Below are positions 7,140 to 15,199 of a DNA stretch of 21,684 nt, piece after piece (the first letter of the stretch is position 1; each line of letters begins with the position of its first letter). Location of the stretch: contig CALAUK010000172.1 in NCBI GenBank assembly GCA_937892135.1, forward strand, positions 1 to 21,684, given 5' to 3'. This DNA is from an uncultured Clostridia bacterium (GTDB lineage: Bacteria > Bacillota > Clostridia > UBA1381 > UMGS1253). The notes beneath the pieces are model-generated. The model searched no databases. It was not told where the DNA came from and was given only the letters and a program-made list of their open reading frames with translations. Position numbers and translations under genes: made by a program.

Positions 7140-8000
7140 ATGGATTTACAGTGGTATCCGGGGCATATGGCGAAAACAAGGCGCCTCATAACAGAAAACT
7201 TAAAACTTATTGATGTAATTGTTGAAATGATTGATGCCCGTGTTCCTTTCTCAGGCAGAAATCCTGATTTTGACGACCTTTTAGGCTCAAAACCCCGTAT
7301 TGTAGTTATGAATAAGGCTGACCTTGCAGACGACAAGCGCTCGGCTATGTGGGAAAAATACTACACGGATTTGGGTTCAAAATGTATTTATGCAAACTCG
7401 CTTGCAGGCAAAAACACGGATAAGATAATTTCCGAGGCAAAAAATCTTCTTTCGGACAGAATAGAAAAAGATGCCCAGAGAGGTCTTAATCGCTCTATAA
7501 AGCTTATGATTGTAGGAATTCCTAATGTAGGAAAGTCCTCTCTTATAAACAGGCTTTCGGGAAAAGCGGGCGCAAAAACAGGTGACCGCCCCGGCGTAAC
7601 AAAAGGTAAGCAGTGGATAAGGCTTAAAAACGGAGTTGAGCTTTTAGACACTCCCGGAATACTGTGGCCTAAATTTGAAAATCAGCAAATAGGTATGAAG
7701 CTTGCATTTATAGGCTCTATAAGAGACGAAATAATAGACGTTGAAGAGCTTTGTATGAATCTTTTGGGTTATCTTAAAGAAAACTATACCGAAGAGCTTA
7801 AAGCCCGCTACAAGCTTGATAAAGACATAGAAAATATGGAAAACTTCGAGCTTTTAGAATACATCGGCAAAAAAAGAGGCTTTGTAATTTCAGGTGGCGA
7901 GATAGACACATACAGAGCAGCAAATGTAATTTTAGACGAATTCAGAAGTGCTAAAATTGGCAAAATAACACTTGAAACACCCGAAGAAATCGAATCATAA
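7140..8000 (+). CDS. rbgA: Ribosome biogenesis GTPase RbgA (YlqF)
   Basis: This 286-residue circularly permuted GTPase is needed for late 50S subunit maturation in Bacillus. The permuted motif order is visible: G4 NKAD (58-61) comes before G1 GIPNVGKSS (126-134), then the G2 region PGVT (151-154) and G3 DTPG (170-173). The N-terminus WYPGHMAKTRR is characteristic of RbgA, and the C-terminal helical domain (about 200-275) is the part expected to contact rRNA. AAAGGA ends 9 bases before the ATG. It lies 22 bases after lepB and is probably cotranscribed with it. The functional link to L19 upstream is 50S assembly. In Bacillus rnhB follows this gene; here a terminator follows instead. Confidence 0.97.
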   Translation: MDLQWYPGHMAKTRRLITENLKLIDVIVEMIDARVPFSGRNPDFDDLLGSKPRIVVMNKADLADDKRSAMWEKYYTDLGSKCIYANSLAGKNTDKIISEAKNLLSDRIEKDAQRGLNRSIKLMIVGIPNVGKSSLINRLSGKAGAKTGDRPGVTKGKQWIRLKNGVELLDTPGILWPKFENQQIGMKLAFIGSIRDEIIDVEELCMNLLGYLKENYTEELKARYKLDKDIENMENFELLEYIGKKRGFVISGGEIDTYRAANVILDEFRSAKIGKITLETPEEIES

Positions 8001-8001
8001 T

Positions 8002-8033
8002 AAAAAAAGAAAGGCCAAGGCCTTTCTTTTTTT
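8002..8033. terminator. Bidirectional terminator between rbgA and the yfcE-like gene
   Basis: A7-G-AAAGGCC (8002-8016) and GGCCTTT-C-T7 (8019-8033) form a long, near-perfect stem with T runs on both strands. It serves convergent transcripts, and its right end overlaps the stop codon of the minus-strand phosphodiesterase. Confidence 0.88.
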
Positions 8034-8574
8034 ATATACTAAAACTTAAAACTGTTTTTCCGTCTAATTCCTTAATTTCAAATTCCCCATCCTCATAAAT
8101 CATATATGTAGGTGGATTTCCGTTTTTGGGAATTGAAACTGAGCCGGGATTTAAATAAACTCCCCAATCGTGTTCTTCTGCCGCATAGATATGGGTATGC
8201 CCGTTTATGAGCACAATTCCTTTTTCACAAGGCGGAAGATTCTCGGGATTATAAATATGCCCGTGGCTTAAATACATTGTAGCTTTTCCGTCATAAATAT
8301 ATCCGTAATCAGAAAGAGTTGGAAACTTTAAAACCATCTGGTCAACCTCTGTGTCGCAGTTTCCTCTTACGCAAAGAATCTTTTCTTTAATGGCATTAAA
8401 AAGCTCAATAACCTTTTTGGGATTATACTCATGGGGCAAGTCATTTCTCGGCCCGTGATACAAAATATCTCCCAGCAAAACAAGCTTTTCTGCCTTTTCC
8501 CTTTCTAATATATCACACACGGCTTTTGCATAATACGAAGAGCCGTGTATGTCAGACGCAAACATTAATTTCAT
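8032..8574 (-). CDS. YfcE/MJ0936-family metallophosphoesterase
   Basis: This 180-residue protein contains the whole set of calcineurin-like phosphoesterase motifs: SDIHG (Asp8, His10), GDILYHGPRN (Asp36), GNCD (71-74), SHGH (103-106) and GHTH (125-128), then LNPGS. These ligate a two-metal centre. The spacing and the length near 180 fit the YfcE subgroup, whose studied members hydrolyse phosphodiester substrates in vitro; the natural substrate is generally unclear. The start is ATG 8574, with AAGGAG (8583-8588) 8 bases upstream. A GTG at 8583 overlaps that site and is unlikely. It follows the AEC carrier gene by 18 bases and is probably cotranscribed, although no functional link is obvious. 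Confidence 0.92.
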   Translation of the reverse strand: MKLMFASDIHGSSYYAKAVCDILEREKAEKLVLLGDILYHGPRNDLPHEYNPKKVIELFNAIKEKILCVRGNCDTEVDQMVLKFPTLSDYGYIYDGKATMYLSHGHIYNPENLPPCEKGIVLINGHTHIYAAEEHDWGVYLNPGSVSIPKNGNPPTYMIYEDGEFEIKELDGKTVLSFSI

Positions 8575-8592
8575 CTGTTTCACTCCTTATAT

Positions 8593-9543
8593 TTAACTTA
8601 AAATCATAACCAGAATTGAATACATAACAGGTATCGTTATAACGCAAAGAATATGGCTTATAAGTGCCATACTCGCCCCTGCCTTAGTGTCTGTTCCAAA
8701 TGCCGCAGGAAAAACCACCGTGTTAATCCCAAGAGGCGTTGCAAACGAAAACAAACAAAACACGAGGCTAAGCCCCCTTGCGCCCAAAAACCACAAAACA
8801 AAAATGATTATAACAGGCAAGACTATAAGCCTCATGAGAGATGCAAAATACACCTTTCTATCTAATAAAAGCTCTTTTAAAGAATAGCCACCTATTATAA
8901 ATCCCGTAAGAAACATGGCCAAAGGTGCCATACAGTTTTTAAAATAATTTATGCTTGTAATCATAAATTCCGGCAAAAATCTTCCCAGATCAAACACCCC
9001 GAAAACTGCACCTGAAACAAGGCTTAAAAATATGGGGTTTATAAGATTTTTAATCTTGCTTGTTTTTCTTAGCTTTCTTGGTGTAAGCACTCTTATTCCC
9101 CAAGTGTACACCGCTGCATTAAGAGGAAGAGTAAACAATAAATACAGATAAAGAAATTCATCTCCGCCTAAAATAGCAGGCACTATCGCATTTCCCATAA
9201 AGGAGAAATTTGCAAACACGAGCGCATATCTGTAAACACCATTTGCATATTCCCCTTTTTTATAGAATACATTTGAAAGAGGTATTGCAATTAAAAATGC
9301 TATTAAAAGCGCGACAGAAGAATAAACTATCAGCAAATAGTTTTCTTTTATTGTTTCTCTCGTGCAATAGGTAGAAAACGTTGAAAACACCAAAGCAGGA
9401 ACGAAAATATAGTTTTCAAGCTTGGAAACAACCGTTCCCGTGTTTTCAGGCAAAACCTTTAGTTTTTTAAGCAAAAACCCTGCCAGTATGCAAGCAAACA
9501 ATACGAGCATAGGTGATAAAGTATATAAAAAGGTAGTAAGCAA
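8593..9543 (-). CDS. AEC-family (auxin efflux carrier type) transporter
   Basis: This integral membrane protein of about 316 residues has roughly ten hydrophobic segments in two halves of five. Features typical of the AEC family are GFLLKKLKVLP near the N-terminus, the first-half ENYIFVPALVFSTFS, the polar break FANFSFMGNAIVPAI, and the second-half FATPLGINTVVFPAAFG. Bacterial members are proposed to carry dicarboxylates such as malate or malonate, but the substrate is not predictable here. AGAGG (9553-9557) directly abuts the ATG at 9552, giving zero spacing, but lies 9 bases from the TTG at 9543. I therefore place the start at the TTG, which removes three residues. It heads a two-gene unit with the phosphodiesterase. 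Confidence 0.9.
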   Translation of the reverse strand: MLTTFLYTLSPMLVLFACILAGFLLKKLKVLPENTGTVVSKLENYIFVPALVFSTFSTYCTRETIKENYLLIVYSSVALLIAFLIAIPLSNVFYKKGEYANGVYRYALVFANFSFMGNAIVPAILGGDEFLYLYLLFTLPLNAAVYTWGIRVLTPRKLRKTSKIKNLINPIFLSLVSGAVFGVFDLGRFLPEFMITSINYFKNCMAPLAMFLTGFIIGGYSLKELLLDRKVYFASLMRLIVLPVIIIFVLWFLGARGLSLVFCLFSFATPLGINTVVFPAAFGTDTKAGASMALISHILCVITIPVMYSILVMILS

Positions 9544-9580
9544 AAAAATCATCCTCTAATATCTTTTTCTACCCTTTATT

Positions 9581-9609
9581 ATTGTACCATAAGCCATATA
9601 AAAATACAA
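9581..9609 (-). promoter_or_regulatory. Sigma-A promoter of the AEC carrier/phosphodiesterase unit
   Basis: Reading leftward, -35 TTGTAT (9604-9609 on +) and -10 TACAAT (9581-9586) are 17 bases apart. It sits only 11 bases beyond the T run of the preceding operon's terminator. Confidence 0.68.
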
Positions 9610-9620
9610 TATTTGCAAAC

Positions 9621-9650
9621 AAAAAAACTCTGCCCAATGGGCAGAGTTTT
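9621..9650 (-). terminator. Rho-independent terminator of the rpiR to ispH-rpsA operon
   Basis: AAAACTCTGCCC (9624-9635) and GGGCAGAGTTTT (9639-9650) form a perfect 12-bp stem with a 3-base loop, followed on the minus strand by T7. It starts 11 bases after the ispH-rpsA stop codon. Confidence 0.93.
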
Positions 9651-9660
9651 AATTTTTTAA

Positions 9661-11625
9661 TTATTCTTCTACGGGAGCTTCTTCAGAAACTTCCTCAGCA
9701 GGAGCTTCTACCTCTTCCTCAGCGGGTGCTTCGGGAGCTAAAAGTGCTCTTATGCTTAGGCTGATTCTCTTCTTTTCCCAATCAAGCTCAGTAATCTTTG
9801 CTTCAACTTCCTGACCTAGTGTAAGCTCGTCCTGAGGCTCTTTGATTCTCTTGTTTGCAATCTGAGAAATGTGAATCAAACCGTCAACTCCGGGGATAAG
9901 CTCAACAAATACGCCGAAAGGCATAAAACGAACAACTTTACAGTTAACAACATCGTCTAAGTTAAACTTATTCTGTGCGATAACCCAGGGGTTGTCCTCA
10001 GCTTTCTTAAAGCCAAGAGAAATCTTCTTTGTTTCTTCGTTGATTTCCTTAATATATACTTCTATTGTGTCGCCTTCTTTAACAACCTCAGTAGGTGTCT
10101 TAATTCTCTTCCAGCTTAGCTCGCTTATATGTAAAAGACCTTCAACACCGCCGATGTCAACAAATACGCCGAAAGGCATAATTGACTTAACAACACCTGT
10201 GTATTTCTTTCCAGCCTCACAATCAGCCCAGAACTTTTCTGCCAAAGCTTTCTTCTGCTCAACCAATACGTCACGGATAGAACCTAGAACGCGTCTTCTT
10301 CTTGTGTTAATCTCTGTGATACGAAGCTCAACTGTCTGATTTAAAAATACAGATAAATCCTCTGTGTATCTGTCAGATACTTTTCTTGCAGGAACAAAAA
10401 CTCTTGTTCCCTCAACCAAAACTATGATACCGCCATTTACAACAGAAATAACCTTACCTGTCATAATTTCTTTGCTTTCAACAGCTTCTTCGATTTTCTT
10501 CCAGCCTGCAATTGAGTCAAGCTTTTTCTTAGACAAAACTGTCTTACCCTCGCCGTCGTTTACACCAACAACAAATACAGAAATAACATCGCCGACTTTA
10601 ACAATATCTGCGGGGTTAACATCGGGGTCGTCTGTAAGCTCATTAGCAGCAATTATACCGTCTGACTTAAAGCCAAGGTCAACAATAACCTCTGTAGGTC
10701 TTACGTCTACAACTGTACCTTCAACCACATCTCCTGTATTTAAAGTTTTGAGAGTCTGCTCCATTGCCTCCTCGAAGCTTAATTCTCCTACATTTTTGAT
10801 TTCTTCCATCGCTTTCGCTACCTCCTCGATAATACCTGACGGTGTTGAAGCACCGGCGGTAATACCTATTTTTTTGTTTTTATAATTTATATCCTGAGGA
10901 ATTTCCTCAAAATTTTCAATATGGAAAGTTTGTTTGCAGTTTTCTTTGCAAATATCATACAATTTAACAGTGTTTGAGCTCGTTTTGCCACCAACCACGA
11001 ACATCACATCACACTCTTTTGAAATTTCAGAAGCTTCTCTCTGACGCTCTTTTGTTGCGTTGCAAATTGTATCATAAATTTTTATATCACTGCACTTCTT
11101 ATTTAAAACCTCACAAATTTTCGTAAAGTTTTCGCGGCTTCCCGTTGTCTGCGAAACCACACAAATTCCGTCTTCTGAAAGCTCTTCGGCCTCGGAAACT
11201 GAGTTTATAATCTTAAAATCATTTTCGCACCAGCCCGCAATACCTATAACTTCAGGGTGAGCTTTATCTCCCACTATCACAACGAGTTTGTTTTTGCTCT
11301 CTTCTTTTGCTATCTCGTGAATTTTTTTAACAAACGGGCAAGTAAAATCTATAACCTTGCCGCCGTTTTCTATTATCTTTTCCTGAGCAGCTTTTGAAAC
11401 TCCGTGAGCCCTTATTACAACCGTCTCACCCTCATTAACCTCATCGGGCGTATCAATCTTAACCACGCCTTTTTTATAAAGGTCTTCATTTACCTGTCTG
11501 TTATGTATAAGTTCACCTAAAACACGGATGTTCTTTTCGCTTTCAAGAAGAGAATACACTCCGCTGACGGCCCGTTTTACTCCAAAACAAAAGCCTGCGC
11601 TTTTCACAATTGTGATATCTTTCAT
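9661..11625 (-). CDS. ispH-rpsA: Fused HMB-PP reductase (IspH/LytB) and ribosomal protein S1
   Basis: The first 275 or so residues are IspH, the [4Fe-4S] enzyme that makes isopentenyl and dimethylallyl diphosphate at the end of the MEP pathway. The three cluster cysteines are Cys13 (GFCFGVKRAV), Cys96 (FTCPFVKK) and Cys188 (TICNATKERQ). Substrate residues His41, His74, His123, Glu125 and SSN (216-218) are present. Residues 288-620 hold four S1 RNA-binding repeats (about 288-358, 376-444, 461-534, 548-620). The last two have the classic PFGVFV and GLLHIS/GLIHIS motifs. An acidic Glu/Ala/Pro tail closes the protein. The reading frame is uninterrupted, so this is a true 654-residue fusion, known from many Clostridia. 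GGAG lies 8 bases before the ATG. It is the last gene of the operon, 48 bases after plsC. Confidence 0.96.
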   Translation of the reverse strand: MKDITIVKSAGFCFGVKRAVSGVYSLLESEKNIRVLGELIHNRQVNEDLYKKGVVKIDTPDEVNEGETVVIRAHGVSKAAQEKIIENGGKVIDFTCPFVKKIHEIAKEESKNKLVVIVGDKAHPEVIGIAGWCENDFKIINSVSEAEELSEDGICVVSQTTGSRENFTKICEVLNKKCSDIKIYDTICNATKERQREASEISKECDVMFVVGGKTSSNTVKLYDICKENCKQTFHIENFEEIPQDINYKNKKIGITAGASTPSGIIEEVAKAMEEIKNVGELSFEEAMEQTLKTLNTGDVVEGTVVDVRPTEVIVDLGFKSDGIIAANELTDDPDVNPADIVKVGDVISVFVVGVNDGEGKTVLSKKKLDSIAGWKKIEEAVESKEIMTGKVISVVNGGIIVLVEGTRVFVPARKVSDRYTEDLSVFLNQTVELRITEINTRRRRVLGSIRDVLVEQKKALAEKFWADCEAGKKYTGVVKSIMPFGVFVDIGGVEGLLHISELSWKRIKTPTEVVKEGDTIEVYIKEINEETKKISLGFKKAEDNPWVIAQNKFNLDDVVNCKVVRFMPFGVFVELIPGVDGLIHISQIANKRIKEPQDELTLGQEVEAKITELDWEKKRISLSIRALLAPEAPAEEEVEAPAEEVSEEAPVEE

Positions 11626-11673
11626 ATTGTTAACTCCGTTTTCGCACCAACAAAAATTATTTTACTACATTTT

Positions 11674-12282
11674 TTACTTTTTTGCAAGACTTTTTTTCGT
11701 TTCTTCACGCATTTTTCTTATTTCTTTTAAAACATCGGTACTAATCTTGTGCATCGTATCGGAATTTAGCTTTATATCGTAGTACTCATCAAGATACAAA
11801 GGCTCCCCGAAAGTCACTGTAACCGAACGGAAAATTCTGTATTTTCCCGTTATTGCGGCAGGAACAATCGGCACTTTAGAGCGATGCGCAAGCATTGTCA
11901 TTCCGTTTTTTGCATCATCGTCTGTCTGATTTTCCTCTTTCATTCTTGTTCCCTCAGGAAAAATCATCAAAACCTTTCCGTTTTTTAACAAAGAAAGCGC
12001 AGTTTTAATAGCTTTAACATCACTTGCTCCGCGGTCTATCGGAAATCCGTTTAGTTTTCTTAAAACAAACCCCAAAAGTTTATTTTTAAAAAGTTCTTTT
12101 TTTGCCATAAAATTAAGCTCATCGGGGCAAGAAAACGCCATGCTCACAGCATCCCATGCGCTTATGTGATTTGCCGCAAGGACGTATCCCGAATTTTTCG
12201 GAATATTTTCTTTGCCAATAACCTTTACTCTCATAAAAGGATATATTAAAACCTTAATAACCGGCACAACATATTTATACAT
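11674..12282 (-). CDS. plsC: 1-acyl-sn-glycerol-3-phosphate acyltransferase
   Basis: This 202-residue enzyme transfers an acyl chain to lysophosphatidate, giving phosphatidate for membrane lipid synthesis. All four acyltransferase blocks can be seen: NHISAWD (block I, His39 and Asp44 of the HX4D motif), FPIDRG (80-85), FPEGTR (108-113) and VPIVPA (137-142). An N-terminal hydrophobic stretch (about 3-17) should hold it on the membrane. The ATG at 12282 has AAAGGA about 10 bases upstream, overlapping the stop of cmk; the gap to cmk is 15 bases. The C-terminal 20 residues are Lys/Glu-rich. The order cmk, plsC, ispH with S1 is familiar from other Clostridia. Confidence 0.93.
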   Translation of the reverse strand: MYKYVVPVIKVLIYPFMRVKVIGKENIPKNSGYVLAANHISAWDAVSMAFSCPDELNFMAKKELFKNKLLGFVLRKLNGFPIDRGASDVKAIKTALSLLKNGKVLMIFPEGTRMKEENQTDDDAKNGMTMLAHRSKVPIVPAAITGKYRIFRSVTVTFGEPLYLDEYYDIKLNSDTMHKISTDVLKEIRKMREETKKSLAKK

Positions 12283-12297
12283 TAAAATTCATTCCTT

Positions 12298-12975
12298 TCA
12301 GATGCGCTCTTGTATAAAGTTAAAGATGTATTCTATGCTCTCTTCAAGATTCATATCGCCGTTATCAATTAAAACCGCATCCTCTGCCACGCGAAGAGGG
12401 CTTTCTTTTCTTTCAGAATCGTTTTTATCTCTTGCGATAACATCGGCTAAAACTTCATCAAAATCTACTTTTTCGCCCTTTAACAAAAGCTCATCATATC
12501 TTCTTTTAGCTCTCTTTTCAGCGCTTGCAGTCAAAAATATTTTTATGTTTGCATCACGAAGAACATTTGTGCCTATATCTCTTCCGTCCATTATTACATT
12601 TGACTTTTTTGCCATAATACGCTGCAAAGAAACAAGCTTGTCTCTTACCTCTTTAACGGTTGCAACATTTGACGCCGCCATACTAACCTCAGGAGTTCTT
12701 ATTAAAGAAGACACATCTTCACCATTTAAGATAACGTGCTGCTCTCCTGCGATATACTCAATTACTATATCAATATTATCCAGTGCCTTTGTAAGAGTCC
12801 CGTCAGAATTTTTCGTATCTATTCCGTTTCTTACAGCGAAAAGACCAACCGCTCTGTACATAGCACCCGTATCTATATAAACATAACCCATTTTTTTAGA
12901 TACTGCCTTTGCGACACTGCTCTTTCCCGCTCCCGCAGGTCCGTCTATCGCAACACTTATAAACTTATTTTCCAT
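12298..12975 (-). CDS. cmk: (d)CMP kinase
   Basis: This 225-residue protein is cytidylate kinase, which phosphorylates CMP and dCMP with ATP and recycles CMP released in lipid and nucleic acid metabolism. The P-loop GPAGAGKSS is at 12-20 and the nucleotide-binding DTGAMYRA at 35-42. The CMP-binding GRDIGTNV begins at 131, and the lid ARDKNDSERKESPL starts at 181. Length matches the bacterial family. AAAGGAG (12983-12989) is 7 bases before the ATG, and the flavoprotein gene stops 23 bases upstream. In many bacteria cmk sits next to rpsA; here plsC and the ispH-rpsA fusion preserve that neighbourhood. Confidence 0.96.
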   Translation of the reverse strand: MENKFISVAIDGPAGAGKSSVAKAVSKKMGYVYIDTGAMYRAVGLFAVRNGIDTKNSDGTLTKALDNIDIVIEYIAGEQHVILNGEDVSSLIRTPEVSMAASNVATVKEVRDKLVSLQRIMAKKSNVIMDGRDIGTNVLRDANIKIFLTASAEKRAKRRYDELLLKGEKVDFDEVLADVIARDKNDSERKESPLRVAEDAVLIDNGDMNLEESIEYIFNFIQERI

Positions 12976-12998
12976 CTTAATTCTCCTTTGTAATACTT

Positions 12999-14222
12999 TT
13001 ATGCCTTGTCACCTGCAAGGTATCCGGTAGAAAACGCTATCTGCAGATTAAAACCGCCCGTATATGCGTCAACATCAATAACTTCTCCCGCAAAATAAAG
13101 GCCGGAAACGATTTTTGACTCCATTGTTGAAGAGTTTATCTCCTTAACACACACTCCGCCCGAAGTTACAATAGCCTCTTCAATCGGACGAAAACCCTTA
13201 ACATCAAGAGTTAATTCCTTTAAAACCTTTAAAAATTTCTTTCGTTCGTCCTTTGAAATCTGATTAACGCACTTTCTTTCATCAATCCCCGAAAGCCTGA
13301 TTACTACGGGGATAAGCTTTTTCGGCAAAAGCTCATCTAATGAATTTATAAACTGCTTGTTTTTAAATTTCTCGAAATCTCTTAAAATTCTCGCATCAAG
13401 CTGTTTTTCATCCAACGCCGGCTTTAAATCTATCGAAATAGTATATTTTGTCGTTTCAGGATTTTTTATGTGCGAGCTTAAGGAAAGTATAACAGGTCCG
13501 CTCACTCCGAAATGCGTAAAGAGCATTTCTCCAAAATCCTCGAACACAGTTTTTCCCTTTTCATCTTTGGCTTTCACTGCCACATTCTTAAGAGAAAGCC
13601 CCATAAGCTCACGGCAAAAAGACTGATGAATTTCAATGGGCACTAACGACGGCTTTATGTCGGTTATATTATGCCCCGCCTGTTTTGCAAAAGCATATCC
13701 CGCTCCCGTTGAGCCTGTTAAAGGATAGCTCTTTCCGCCCGTTGCAACAATTACCTTGTCTACATAAAGCTTTTCGCCCGTTTTATATTTTAAGCCCTTT
13801 ATTTTATTGTCTTCTATTATGAGAGAGGAAACCTCTTTTTTCAAAAGATGCACATTCGGCTTTAGTGCATACTTTTTAAGCGCCTCAACAACATCTTTTG
13901 CGCTGTCCGATACAGGAAAAACTCTTCCCCCTCTTTCAACCTTTGTTAAAACTCCGTGATTTTTTAAAAGCTCTATTAAATTATCGTTTGTAAAGGTATA
14001 AAGCGCACTGTATAAAAAATTTGCATTAACGGGAACATTTTTTAAAATATCTTCTATGTCGCACGCATTTGTTACGTTGCATCTTCCCTTGCCCGTGATT
14101 CTGATTTTCTTTCCAAGCATAGGGTTCTTTTCTATTAAAACAACATTTTTTCCTCTTTCGGCAAGCCTGCCTGCCGCCATAAGTCCTGCCGCTCCGCCGC
14201 CTATTACAGCAATTTTTTCCAA
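12999..14222 (-). CDS. HI0933/BaiN-family FAD-dependent oxidoreductase
   Basis: This 407-residue flavoprotein has an N-terminal dinucleotide fold with GGGAAGL (8-14) and EKN at 31-33. GKGRCNVTN (44-52), ATGGKSYPLTGSTGAG and the C-terminal GLYFAGEVIDVDAYTGGFN complete the family signature. The HI0933/YhiN family is widespread; the name BaiN comes from a clostridial member proposed to act in bile-acid dehydroxylation. Genomic context here gives no support for that role, and the true substrate is unknown. Translation starts at TTG 14222, 3 bases after the rpiR stop, with AAGGA about 7 bases upstream inside the end of rpiR. The following cmk gene is 23 bases away, so it lies inside the operon. 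Confidence 0.9.
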   Translation of the reverse strand: MEKIAVIGGGAAGLMAAGRLAERGKNVVLIEKNPMLGKKIRITGKGRCNVTNACDIEDILKNVPVNANFLYSALYTFTNDNLIELLKNHGVLTKVERGGRVFPVSDSAKDVVEALKKYALKPNVHLLKKEVSSLIIEDNKIKGLKYKTGEKLYVDKVIVATGGKSYPLTGSTGAGYAFAKQAGHNITDIKPSLVPIEIHQSFCRELMGLSLKNVAVKAKDEKGKTVFEDFGEMLFTHFGVSGPVILSLSSHIKNPETTKYTISIDLKPALDEKQLDARILRDFEKFKNKQFINSLDELLPKKLIPVVIRLSGIDERKCVNQISKDERKKFLKVLKELTLDVKGFRPIEEAIVTSGGVCVKEINSSTMESKIVSGLYFAGEVIDVDAYTGGFNLQIAFSTGYLAGDKA

Positions 14223-14225
14223 AGC

Positions 14226-15104
14226 TTATTCCTTCCTCTCAGAGTCGGATTTTTCATAAACATTATACTCGTCCCATATTCCCTCAAGCTTGTTAAATGC
14301 GCTGAGCGCTTCATCTCCATAGCTCATACAAACACTTACCAAAAGTGCGTTCATTAAGCTTAAAGGTGCAACCAGACTGTCTACAACGGAAAGCATATCG
14401 CTTTTTGCCGCAAGACAAAAGTCTGCAAGCGCAGCTCCCGGAGCATCTTTACTGTCTGTTATACAAACAACCGTTGCTTTTCTGTCTTTTGCGTATTTTA
14501 TTGCCTTAAGTGTTCTCTGCGAATACCTGGGAAAACTTATTCCTATAAGCAAATCTCCCTCTTCAACACGGAAAATCTGCTCAAAAAGCTCGCTTGCCGT
14601 CGCCGACTGAACAAGCTTTACATTACTTCTTATAAGATTTAAATAAAAGCAAAAAAACGACGCCAGAGCCGTCGAACTTCTTACTCCGATTATATACACA
14701 TTTTTTGCAGAAATAATAGCATCTGTTATCTTGCGAAACTCTTTTTTATCAATATTTTCGATAGTTGCTTTGATATTCTCCATATCAGACATCATAACCT
14801 CACCTGCGATATCATCTTTGTCAAATATCTCGTTTGAAACCTCCATACGCTGAGCGGTTGTAAGCTTTGTTCTTGCGACAAGCTTTAATGCCCTCTGCAT
14901 ATCAGGGTATCCGTCATATCCTATTTCGCTTGCGAATCTTACAACAGTAGACTCGCTCACACCTGCACTCCTGCCAAGCTTTGATGCAGTAAAATATGCC
15001 GCTTTTTCATATTGATTTAAGATAAATTCAGCTATTTTTTTCTGACCTTTGCTAAAAGTATCCATATTTTCTTCGAGCCTTAGTAGCAAATTATCGTTAT
15101 GCAC
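14226..15104 (-). CDS. MurR/RpiR-family transcriptional regulator (HTH plus SIS domain)
   Basis: This 292-residue regulator has an N-terminal RpiR helix-turn-helix (about 15-75, with SKLGRSAGVSESTVVRFA). A SIS sugar-phosphate isomerase-like domain follows at about 125-265, with IIGVRSSTALA and LLIGISFPRYSQRT. Family members usually sense phosphosugars and control carbohydrate or cell-wall sugar genes. No such gene is adjacent, so the regulon is unclear. The frame is open further upstream, but those codons (15107-15170) lie on the promoter. The GTG at 15104 has AGAGG (15113-15117) 8 bases before it. It is the first gene of the operon leading to ispH-rpsA and is divergent from dpaA, with a perfect palindrome between them. 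Confidence 0.92.
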   Translation of the reverse strand: MHNDNLLLRLEENMDTFSKGQKKIAEFILNQYEKAAYFTASKLGRSAGVSESTVVRFASEIGYDGYPDMQRALKLVARTKLTTAQRMEVSNEIFDKDDIAGEVMMSDMENIKATIENIDKKEFRKITDAIISAKNVYIIGVRSSTALASFFCFYLNLIRSNVKLVQSATASELFEQIFRVEEGDLLIGISFPRYSQRTLKAIKYAKDRKATVVCITDSKDAPGAALADFCLAAKSDMLSVVDSLVAPLSLMNALLVSVCMSYGDEALSAFNKLEGIWDEYNVYEKSDSERKE

Positions 15105-15141
15105 TAAAAACACCTCTGTTTTTACAATATAGCTACCTACT

Positions 15142-15170
15142 ATAATAATACAAAACAAGAAAATATGCAA
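15142..15170 (-). promoter_or_regulatory. Sigma-A promoter of the rpiR to ispH-rpsA operon
   Basis: Reading leftward, -35 TTGCAT (15165-15170 on +) and -10 TATTAT (15142-15147) are 17 bases apart. The -35 lies inside the left arm of the 15160-15196 palindrome, so a bound protein would block it. Confidence 0.6.
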
Positions 15171-15196
15171 GTCTTAATTTAAAACTTGCATATTTT
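15160..15196. promoter_or_regulatory. 13-bp perfect inverted repeat between rpiR and dpaA (putative operator)
   Basis: AAAATATGCAAGT (15160-15172) and ACTTGCATATTTT (15184-15196) are exact reverse complements around an 11-base AT-rich spacer. It lies between divergent genes and covers the rpiR -35. A repressor site, most simply for RpiR itself, is inferred. It is not a sensible terminator, since no gene ends here. Confidence 0.6.
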
Positions 15197-15199
15197 TAT

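Noticed and set aside
10364..10885. A 173-codon open frame on the + strand opposite ispH-rpsA
   Set aside because: It is antisense to conserved S1 repeats, is rich in Ser, Thr and Pro with no domain, and has no ribosome binding site.
12212..12880. A 222-codon open frame on the + strand opposite plsC and cmk
   Set aside because: It lies wholly on the antisense of cmk and the start of plsC, has no ribosome binding site and is Ser/Thr/Ile-rich low complexity, as expected for a shadow frame.
12999..14222. Naming the flavoprotein as a bile-acid enzyme (BaiN)
   Set aside because: The family is broad and no bai gene is nearby; only the family can be stated.
15107..15170. Upstream hydrophobic extension of the RpiR regulator (would look like a membrane segment)
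   Set aside because: It overlaps the -10/-35 promoter and a palindrome arm; the GTG at 15104 has a correctly spaced ribosome binding site and family members start there.
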